Assembly (NCBI GenBank): GCA_020746875.1
Contig: JAGTJL010000013.1
Location: 496,001-560,000, forward strand
Length of the DNA: 64,000 nucleotides
Source of the DNA: Rhexocercosporidium sp. MPI-PUGE-AT-0058
Taxonomy: Eukaryota; Ascomycota; Leotiomycetes; Helotiales
Direction of reading: 5' to 3'
The stretch's first letter is position 1. Every line of letters starts with the position of its first letter. Shown in pieces: positions 54,828 to 64,000 of this stretch. The position numbers were made by a program, and so were the translations under genes. The notes below the pieces were generated by a model that saw only the letters and a program-made list of their open reading frames with translations, was not told the DNA's origin and ran no database searches.

Positions 54828-57800
54828 ATGGCACTCTCAGCTCACCCAGTAAACGGGGAATCCAGTGATCTTCCACCACTCACATACACGGAAAGTTTGA
54901 GAAATGGACGCAGAACGCTTCCCACAAACGGTCAAACGAATGGGCATGCAAATATCCACACCAATGGGGCTTCACAGATGAACGGGGTAGCCTCTGGCTC
55001 GGCCTCGATGCCAATTGCTATCGTAGGCATGGGCTGTAGGCTCCCCGGCGATGTATCCACACCAGATGAATTCTGGGAGCTCTGTTCTCGAGTGCGGAGT
55101 GGCTGGTCACCCATTCCTAAATCTAGATTCAACCACGAAGCTTTCCATCACCCAAACCCTGATAAGGCGGGTTGCTACAACCCCAAAGGAGGTCATTTTC
55201 TCGAAGAAGATATCGGACTCTTCGACGCACCATTTTTCAACATCACAGAGAAAGAAGCCATATCTATGGATCCTCAGCAAAGGTTACTCCTCGAGTGTAC
55301 ATACGAAGCGTTAGAGAATGCCGGGATACCGAAGAGAGATCTTATGGGTGAGAATGTAGGCGTCTTTGTGGGCGGCTCATTTGCAGATTATGAGCTTCGC
55401 AACTGCAGGGATACAGACACGGCACCTATTTTCCAAGCAACGGGTTGCGCCCAGTCACTTCTGTCGAACAGACTATCGTACTACTTTGACTTCTCGGGAC
55501 CCAGCTTCACGGTAGATACGGCATGCTCGTCGAGTTTGGGGGCGATGCATCTGGCTTGCCAAAGCATACGAAATGGTGAATCTAGTCAAGCGATCGTCGC
55601 TTCCTGCCATCTCAATTTGCTTCCAGATTATTTTGTCATCATGTCCATGTCGGGGTCAGTCCATTACCACCAAATCCTTTTCCCATTCTGTAGTAGTAAG
55701 CTACCCGCCTCGAGATGACGTTTGCTGATTACCTCGCTTTGATAGCTTATTCTCGAAGGAAGGCAAATCATTCGCCTTCGACGCCCGTGGAAATGGCTTC
55801 GGTCGTGGCGAGGGTGTTGGTTGTGTAATCCTCAAACCTCTCGACGAAGCTCTGCGAAACAATGATTCCATTCGCGCAATCATCGCCGGAACAGGGATGA
55901 ATCAAGACGGCAGAACGAAAGGCATCACCATGCCCAATGTCGATGCACAAGTTGCACTGATGAAATCAGTGTATAAGAAATATGGACTTGACCCAAAAGA
56001 TACTGGGTACGTTGAGGCACATGGTACGGGCACGAAAGTTGGCGATCCGATCGAAGCGACTGCTCTTCATGAAGTCTTTGGTGAGGGCCGGACCACCAAA
56101 CAACCCCTTTTCATCGGTTCTGTTAAGTCGAATATTGGACATCTCGAAGGTGCCAGTGGTGTTGTGTCAGTTATCAAGACTGCCATGATGCTCGAGAAGG
56201 GATTTGTCCTTCCTAATTGTAATTTCCAGTCCGGGAACCCAAAGATTCCTTTCGATGAGTGGCATTTGAAAGTCCCCACCTCACAACGCCCGTGGCCAAG
56301 AGGAAAGAAATATGCGAGCATCAACAACTTTGGTTTCGGAGGGACCAATGCGCATACGGTTCTTGAGCGAGCGCCGGTGGCTCCAAGATCCCTTCTCCCA
56401 GGAACGAACGACACACTCGCAACTGGGACCAAAGCACCAGCTAAGAGACTTTATGCTCTCTCTGCGAATGACAAGCTATCCTTGGAAGCTCGAATGCATG
56501 ATCTGACCATCTATCTCGAGCAGAGACCCGAGGTCTTCCAGAACTCTCTCTTGCCCAACTTGGCCTATACCCTTGGTCAACGTAGATCACATCTCGCTTA
56601 CAAGGTTGCCATTCCCGCAAGAGGCTCATCGGAGCTGATTCCAGCACTTGCTGGTAACGAAATCACACCCTCGCGGTCTACCAAGGAACCAAGAATCGGT
56701 TTCGTATTCACAGGACAAGGTGCGCAATGGCATGCAATGGGCCGAGAACTTCTCGATGCTTACCCTGTATTTGCTGCTACCATGGAGAAGATTGATAGGT
56801 ACCTATTCGAGCTCGGTGCAGACTTCTCGATGATCGAGGAATTATCACAAGATGTCGAAAAATCTCGAGTATCCGCTGCACATATCAGTCAGCCTGCATG
56901 TACCGCAGTCCAGCTAGCTCTCACAGATCTGCTAAAGTCATGGGGTATCAAACCGACAGCCGTCGCAGGCCACTCGAGCGGTGAAATCGGAGCCGCATAC
57001 GCAGCTGGTGCCCTCTCTCTTGAGTCCTGTGTTGCTATTGCCTATTTCAGAGGCCAATCAATTGTCCTCCTCAAGAATAAGTATCCTGAGTTGAAGGGGG
57101 CAATGATGGCAGTCGGCAGCAGTGCAGAGGACATGCGGCCTTTGATTAAGTTGCTCAGAGATGGTCGGGCTACTGTGGCATGCATCAACAGCCCTTCGAG
57201 CATCACTGCCTCTGGGGATGAGGCGGCGATCAATGAGTTGCAAGAAGCTGTTGAGGCTAAGCAGATGTTCAACCGCAAGTTGCGTGTTGATACTGCATAC
57301 CACTCGCATCACATGAACCTAGTAGCTGAGGAGTATCGTGACACTATCAAGCATGTCACTTCAGAAGAGACCTCGGCAGTCACCTTCCATTCATCGTTAC
57401 AAGGTCATCAAATTGGCACGAAGGACTTGGGCCCATCGTATTGGGTTGAGAACCTGACTTGCCCCGTTCGGTTCTCTGAAGCAGTCCAGAGCATGTGCGC
57501 CCCCATCGCTGATAACAATGACCCAGGAGTGGATGTCTTGATTGAAATCGGGCCTCACGCCGCTCTCGAGGGACCAGTCAAGCAGATTCTCAAATCAGTT
57601 GGCGGAAGTGCCCTCAAAATTCCCTACACCTCCACATTGCTCAGAAATAAAGACGCCGTCGATACCATCGTTCAACTCGCAGCAACCATGTTCATGAAGG
57701 GCGTCGACATCAATTTTGGCGCAATCAACTTCCCATTCCCTGGCATCAAAGCTCCAGTCCTCCTCACCAACCTCCCCAAGTACTCATGGAACCACTCCAC

Positions 57801-60800
57801 CAAGTACTGGCACGAATCCCGCATCGCCGAGAAGCAAACAAGTAGACCCTTTGCCCGAAATGACCTTATCGGCACACTCGCATTCTACTCCAACGATCTC
57901 GAACCAACATGGCGAAACATCATCCGCGCCGACGACATGCCATGGGTGCGCCACCACAAGATGCAGAATATGTCCGTCTATCCCATGGCGGGCTACATTG
58001 CCATGGCACTGGAAGCCGCATCTCAACGTGCCACGATGCGAAACGTCGCATTTGACAAATTCGAGCTTCGAGAAGTGACAGTCAGCAGACCGCTAGTGAT
58101 CCACGAAGGTTCAGACGTCGAAGCCAATATCACACTCCGGGCATTCACTGAAGGTACGAGATCATCGTCTGATTTTTGGGATGAGTTCCGCATCTTCTCG
58201 TGGGCAAAGGATAGGAGTTGGATTGAGCATTGCCGTGGTCTTATCTCGGTTGTCAAGTCTGCTGATGGGAATGTCGTTGATGGCGCGCAGCAGAAATTGG
58301 ATACTAAAACTTCGTTGATTTCTCGAATGGCCGCTTTTACTGAAGCGTGTACATCGGACGTCAACACTGCACAGATGTACGAGACACTTTCTGAAGCTGG
58401 CGCGGGATATGGTCAAACTTTCCAGGGTCTTGAGAATTGTCGTGCGAGTGACAATCACGCTGTCGCAGATCTGATTGTCCCAGACACGGCTGCGATCATG
58501 CCAATGGGTCATGAACCAGATTTTATCATCCACCCTGCATTCTTGGATCAGTTCATCCAGATTGTCTGGCCGATTTTCGGTGCTGGCTGGAAAGGATTAG
58601 ATGTTTTGTACATGCCGTCTTTCATTCAGAGTATGTCTCTATCTACAGGCATCACTCGTAAGAGTGGTGACCGGATGCGAGTCTTTGGTACTGGAAATCC
58701 CACGCCAGCAAATCCCGCCGCTACGAAACTATCGCTATTCGCAACTTCTGATAGTTCGGATGATGCCCTCATCAGCATGGAATCTTTGGTCATGACGCCT
58801 GTCTTCGACGGTTCCAACGCAGTAAACTCGACTGCTAATCGTGAACTCTGCTACAAATTGCAATGGGAACCACTTCACCCCAAACAGGAGCGCTCCGGTC
58901 TCGATAGCCCAGTTTCGGAGACAAACGAGCACAACGGTATCAATGCCGTCAATGGTGCACACACCAATGGTATCAACGGATCGAATGGGATTTTCACACC
59001 ACCTACCTTGGAATGCGACTTCGCGATCATCTGCAACGAGGAAAACCAACGGCCACTCGTTTCAAGAGTAAAAGAACTCATCCTAGATCTCACACAGAAG
59101 ACACCCGTTATAGGCTCAGTCAGAAGCATTGAGACAGAAGGCAAAGTCTGTATTGTCCTCTCTGAGCTCGACCAGCCAGTTATCTCGACTCTGAATGAGA
59201 TCAACTTCCAAGCAATCCAGAAGATGCTCACTGGAGCCGCTGGTGTTCTATGGGCAGTTCGAGGTGCGTATACTGATTCTACTAACCCGGATGCCGAGAT
59301 GGTTATCGGCATGGCTCGCAGTATCCGCTCGGAAACACTCCTCAAGTTCACCACCTTGGATTTTGGTACGTCACCTGAGCTTTCGAGCACTGGCACTGCC
59401 GAGAAGATTGTTGAGGTCCTCAAGGCCACTTTCTCATCCGATTCTCCGACTGTGGGAGCAAACATGGAATTTCAAGAGCGAAATGGCAACTTGCTCGTTC
59501 CTCGCGTCATTGAAGATGCGGATATGAACAAGTTCGTGCACCAAGAAACCCAACCTGCATCCGCACCGGATCTCCAACCTTTTGCGCAAAAGGAACGATC
59601 TCTCAAGATTGCTATCGAAACACCTGGTGCTCTTGATACTTTGTACTTCACCGATGACCTTGTAGTAGGGACACCACTGCCAGATTGCGAGGTCGAGATT
59701 GAAGTCAAAGCGACCAGCATGAACTTCAAGGACATCATGATCTCCATGGGTCAACTTTCCAGCAAATACATCGGTGTAGAATGTGCTGGAATCATCAGTG
59801 CCATCGGAAGTAAAGTCACTGATCTCCGAATCGGTGATCGAGTCTGCGCCATGTCAGAAGGTGCATACTCGACATACACTCGTTGTCTTGGAACCAGCGC
59901 GCAGAAGATCTCCGATTCAATGTCTTTCGAAGACGCATCAACAATACCGGTCATCTACTGCACAGCTTACTATTCACTCTTTGATCTCGGTCGTTTGAAC
60001 AAGGGCGAGAGTGTGCTAATCCACGCAGCAGCAGGTGGTGTTGGCCAAGCAGCCATCATCCTCTGCCAAATGATCGGAGCAGAGATTTTCGCTACAGTCG
60101 GCAGTGTCGCAAAGAAAGAGTTCCTCATGAGCGAGTATCACATTCCTGAAGATCACATCTTCTACAGCCGGAATACTTCATTCGCGAAAGCTATTCGTCG
60201 TGCAACTGGTGGGCAGGGCGTAGATGTCATTCTCAACTCCTTGGCTGGTGATGCTTTGCGCGAAACATGGGATTCTCTTGCGCATTTCGGTCGCTTTATT
60301 GAGATCGGAAAGAAGGATATTGTTGGCAATTCCCGTCTTGAGATGGCGAGATTCGAGCACAACGCCATGTTTGCTTCCGTGGATCTGACGGTCGTTGCTG
60401 CTGAGCGACCGAAGATCATGAAGAGACTTCTTGCAGACGTCTTTGACTTGATGGGAAAGAGCCTAGTGAAGCCCATCTCGCCCATCACAGTGTTTCCTAT
60501 CTCCAATGTTGAGTCAGCGTTCCGTACTCTGCAAGGAGGTAAGATTATGGGTAAGATTGTCATTGTTCCTCGACCAGACGATCAAGTCAAGGCTGTGCCT
60601 TCGAAGACCCCCAACAACCTCCTGCATGCCGATGCTACGTATGTGATTATCGGTGGAACAGGTGGTCTTGGTCGTAGTATGAGTAGGTGGATGATCGAAA
60701 AGGGTGCCAAGAATATCGTACTTCTTTCTCGTAGCGGAAAGTCGGACGGCAAGGTTGGCGAATTGATTGAGGAAGCTGCGACCATTGGTGCGAATGTCAT

Positions 60801-61823
60801 TGTCAAGTCCTGCAACGTCTCCAGTGAGAAAGCTGTCGAAAAACTGGTATCAGACGACCTCTCCAGCCTGCCACCTATCAAGGGTCTCATCCACGCAGCC
60901 ATGGTTCTCGATGTAAGTTCTCCTGTCCTCTTCTATTCCGATCGCAGCTAATGGCTATCCAGGATGTCCTCTTTGAGAAGATGCAATTCTCCCAATGGCA
61001 ATCCGTAATTCAGGGCAAGGTATCCGGAGCATGGAACTTCCACCACGCCCTCTCCAACACCCCGCTCGACTTTTTCATCATGCTCTCCTCCGCCGCCGGC
61101 GCCGTAGGCAATAGAGGCCAAGCCGCCTACTCTGCCGCAAATTGTTTCCTCAACGCTTTCGCACAATACCGTATCTCTCTCGGTCTCCCCGCCTCCTCTA
61201 TCGATCTCACGGCTGTCTCAGATGCAGGATATCTCGCCGAAGGATCCGCCGAGCGCGCTGCACAGGTAGCGGAGAATTTGGGCTCGGAGACGATTTCGGA
61301 GAAAGAGGTGTTGGCTTTGATCGCTGCTGCTATTACGGGCAAGTTGGCAAAGGACTGTAATTCGCATTGTATTACGGGACTGAAGATTTCACCGGAGAGT
61401 AAGGATACTTTGTTCTGGGTGGATGATGCGAAGTTTGCATATTTGAAGAAAGCTGCTGAGGCAGAAGCTGCTGCTTCTTCTGTAACCATTGGCTCTCCAA
61501 ACGCTTCGATATCGCTCAGCGCAGCGCTGAAATCTGCGGGTTCGAAACAGCAGGCTGTGGAGCTCATCTGCGAGGGCTTGATGTTAAAGGTATCCGCTGT
61601 CTTGATGGTGCCGAGGGAGGAGATGGATCCGAGCAAGGCGATTGTGGTGTATGGACTTGACTCGCTCGTTGCGATCGAGATCCGCAATTGGATTACGAGG
61701 GAATTGGAGGCAAGTTTGCAGGTGTTGGAGTTGTTAACTAGTGGAAGCTTTTGGGCGCTGGCGGAGGCGGTTTTGGGGAAGAGTAAACTGGGCGTGAGGT
61801 TTTTGGCGGAGAAAGAGGCTTGA
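54828..61823 (+). CDS. Highly reducing type I polyketide synthase (KS-AT-DH-ER-KR-ACP)
   Basis: Exons 54828-55654, 55746-60912 and 60963-61823 (introns 91 and 50 bp) give 2,284 residues. The start is the ATG of MALSAHPVNG; an in-frame ATG at 54633 would add 65 residues without domain character. KS (~60-490): Cys233 in DTACSSS, His368 in EAHGTGT, His408 in KSNIGH. AT (~590-910): GHSSGE with Ser686. DH (~975-1290): HHKMQNMSVYP with His1013, and FLDQ with Asp1210. No SAM-binding methyltransferase motif occurs between DH and ER. ER (~1565-1885): AAAGGVGQAA. KR (~1900-2150): IIGGTGGLGRS, Ser2041 and Tyr2054 (AAYSAAN). ACP: YGLDSL with Ser2232. No thioesterase or reductase follows. Asn/Gly/His/Thr linkers (HTNGINGSNG) lie before KS and after DH. 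It makes a reduced, linear-type polyketide; product unknown. Confidence 0.97.
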
Positions 61824-64000
61824 GTGTGCGAGTGAGACGAGGTGTTTTTGGTTATTGGCTTGTTTTTGTTTGGCTTGAAAATGGGGTTAGTGGAACCTTT
61901 GGAGCGATTTTGGTGTTGGGTTTGCGGTCTGCTTCGTGATGTTCAATTGGCCGATTTGATCTTTGTACGTCGTACTGCATTCTATTTGTCACATCAGTTG
62001 CTCAATATTAGGGGTGTTTACTACCCAAACACATGCAAACGTAACCCTGGTGGCTTCGTTCTCCGGTTTCACATGTTACTTTCCGATGATTCTTTGTCTC
62101 CGAGTTCATTCTGCGATGCCCAAGTTGCTAATGATATCCGTCCGTGCCGCCGTTTTCTTGTACCTCCCCAGCAAATTCGAAACCTCTTTGGGATCCAATG
62201 ACAGACTTCTGGGTCTCTATATTGTCAAGTGTTCTCGTATTTCCGTTGTACCATTGGGATCATCTTGTAGCGTATGTGTGTAACACTCTGCTCTGAGACA
62301 AGGCTCTTAGATGAAACTCACCTATATTCCGTGTTTTACTGCCTTCACTGTATTCCTTGCTTCAATTATTACCCGAAATATGCCCGGATATTTGTGTAAC
62401 CCCTCTATTAGTGAACTGTAGAGGTCGCAGACTGTCGGAGAAAGGTTTTGCCCGCTATATCGTACTATTTCCGTGCTCCCACAACTATCAAATATTCCAT
62501 CACAGAACTGGCCTACACTCGTAGATCTGACTGATTGATTTCTTCTTCGTATAATATCATTGGGCGATTGGCGCTCGAAAGGGGGTATAAAGAGGAGTAG
62601 GGCAACAAAGATGGTTCCAAAGAGGGGAGACTGGTTCCTAGAATTCTTCCATTATCAGTAATGGAAGACCTTCACTCCTAATCAAAGCAATTGCTTGTCA
62701 CCTATGTCCTCTCCATACCATTCAACGTTACTTCCATTAGAAGCAGTTACTACAGTCGTCGACGCTCGCCAGGAGGAAGAGATCGTAAAGCGGAGGGCGG
62801 TACATTCGAACGATTGGATCTAGAGACTTCTGCCAGGGCCAATATATCGGTAATGTCACTCCATTGAATAGTGACCATTGATTGGCAATTTGTGGCAAAA
62901 GGAATGCTCCTAGCAATACGAAAGTCAGGAGTGTCGCTGATGAGGTTAAAGGATCAAGGGTGAAGGCGGAGGTTTCTGAACGAACTGGTTTCCTGATTTC
63001 CTCATACCAACGCCCGTCGGACCCAGCAAAATCCACAGAGCAGTGAAATTTCACCCTGATTAACTCCCACTCTTCTGATGTTTATTACTTGTTGTGCTGA
63101 ACGGCGTTGGCTCGATACTCCGAGCTGTTCTGTCTGTTTCGCCGGAGGCGCCGGAATCGATCTGGAAGGAGGAAGGGCTTCGGCGTTCTTCTTGTTGAGC
63201 TTTCCGTTATATTCGCAAACTAACAGCATTTCATGCAAATTTATTTGTGTTGATATCGTCGCCTTTGCAGCAAGTGGAGGGATTTAAGAGGTCATCGTCT
63301 CTAGTGTTCGGATTCTGCGTGCAGACTTTGGACGAGATTCGATGCCAAGAAAAGTTTCTGGTCTTCTACTTCTTCTCTGCCTTTTTGACTTGGATTGTTG
63401 GAGGGCTCGGATGAAGAGACAATCGCCCTGGTTAGAAGGTTCGCGGGTGGGTATGCTCCTACTGTTCCTGGATACCTTAGTACACTCCCATGTCGTTGCG
63501 GCACATGTGCCAGCCCTTCCACAGATTCGATACTACAAACCATCGCATACTATTCTGGATTCCTCTATTCAAACGAGGAAGAATAAAATGGATTGGCAGA
63601 GAGAGGGTGAAAGATTTAGCCTCGACAGAGAACGCGACGGCGACGACAACTAAATGTTGCAAGACAGCGGCGGCAATACCAAAAGGATTTGAAAACAGGC
63701 TTGAACCAAGCAGAATACAAAGAATGCAAGCAGTAGAGAACTATGCGCATCAGTCTACGAGCAGAGTGGCAGTGGGCAAGAACGGCGAAGATGTTGCGAG
63801 AGTGAAGGCGACGGCTACAACAATGACTACGATCACATCAGAGCAAGCAGAAAGCGCGACGAGAAATCAACGAGCACGTTCAAGGAATTGCATTGCTGCT
63901 AGACTATCTACAGAAGAACAACGCCTGCGATGCCTCCTCCACGCCATCAAGTACGACAGAAATTGCAACGCGACTAGAAGTGGAGCGGAAGAGTCAGCAG
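61824..64000. other. Region right of the PKS; no supported gene, possible 5' exon at the edge
   Basis: 3' region of the PKS, then motif-free sequence. The minus-strand frame at 62737-63054 has no ATG start. At the right edge two plus-strand frames run off the window: one from ATG 63490 (~170 codons), and one open from ~63827 with a helical, polar sequence (QSKQKARREINEHVQGIALL...). One of them may belong to a gene continuing outside the window; I cannot choose. Confidence 0.35.

Noticed and set aside
41897..61823. Calling 42-62 kb a single secondary-metabolite cluster
   Set aside because: Only the FSH1 and PKS are adjacent. Two 2EXR genes and a dead GH28 gene separate the P450, and no transporter or pathway regulator is seen.
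62737..63054. 105-codon minus-strand frame with an apparent membrane helix
   Set aside because: No ATG start (opens at GTG); only internal Met is far downstream; no family pattern.

Overview
The window is nuclear DNA of a filamentous ascomycete. The signs are short introns (about 45-120 bp) with GTRNGT-type donors, CTAAC/CTGAC-like branch sites and YAG acceptors; fungus-only families (2EXR/F-box-like proteins, a fungal-type P450, a highly reducing polyketide synthase, FSH1 hydrolase, GH28, CBM1, GPI-anchored secreted proteins); and relics carrying the C-to-T / G-to-A nonsense changes typical of repeat-induced point mutation (RIP). A leotiomycete-like plant-associated or saprotrophic fungus is my guess only. 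No tRNA, rRNA or CRISPR was seen.

Layout. 0-10 kb: the C-terminal end of a fungal transcription factor, an orphan CBM1 cellulose-binding domain, a tetraspan membrane protein, and three small genes (4.3, 7.4 and 8.4 kb) sharing a compact Cys/His motif. 10-13 kb: an F-box fragment and a RIP-destroyed aminoglycoside-phosphotransferase-like (APH) gene. 13.8-23 kb: sparse, with an ER-lumen FKBP prolyl isomerase, a small spliced gene and an SDR reductase. 23.5-27.5 kb: a secreted His/Cys-repeat protein, a RIP-mutated Tc1/mariner element and a J-domain protein. 28-33 kb: a 2EXR-like pseudogene, an intact 2EXR-like gene, a hAT remnant with intact ends and a zinc-finger scrap. 33.7-39 kb: a GPI-anchored 27-residue-repeat protein, a secreted alpha/beta hydrolase and a MITE with perfect 49-bp inverted ends inside older inverted repeats. 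39-47 kb: an ADP-ribosyltransferase (PARP-fold) gene, a cytochrome P450 and two more 2EXR proteins. 48.4-50 kb: a GH28 rhamnogalacturonase pseudogene. 51.8-61.8 kb: an FSH1 hydrolase divergent from a 2,284-residue HR-PKS.

How the genes fit together. The HR-PKS (KS-AT-DH-ER-KR-ACP, no methyltransferase motif, no thioesterase) ends at its ACP. The divergent FSH1 hydrolase is a natural candidate for releasing the product in trans, as LovG does for LovB. The P450 at 42-43.6 kb could be a tailoring enzyme, although 2EXR genes and a dead GH28 gene lie between. The rest is an accessory-type landscape of lineage-specific genes, relics and recent small transposon insertions. All exon joins were worked out by eye from splice signals, frame and family conservation and are untested.
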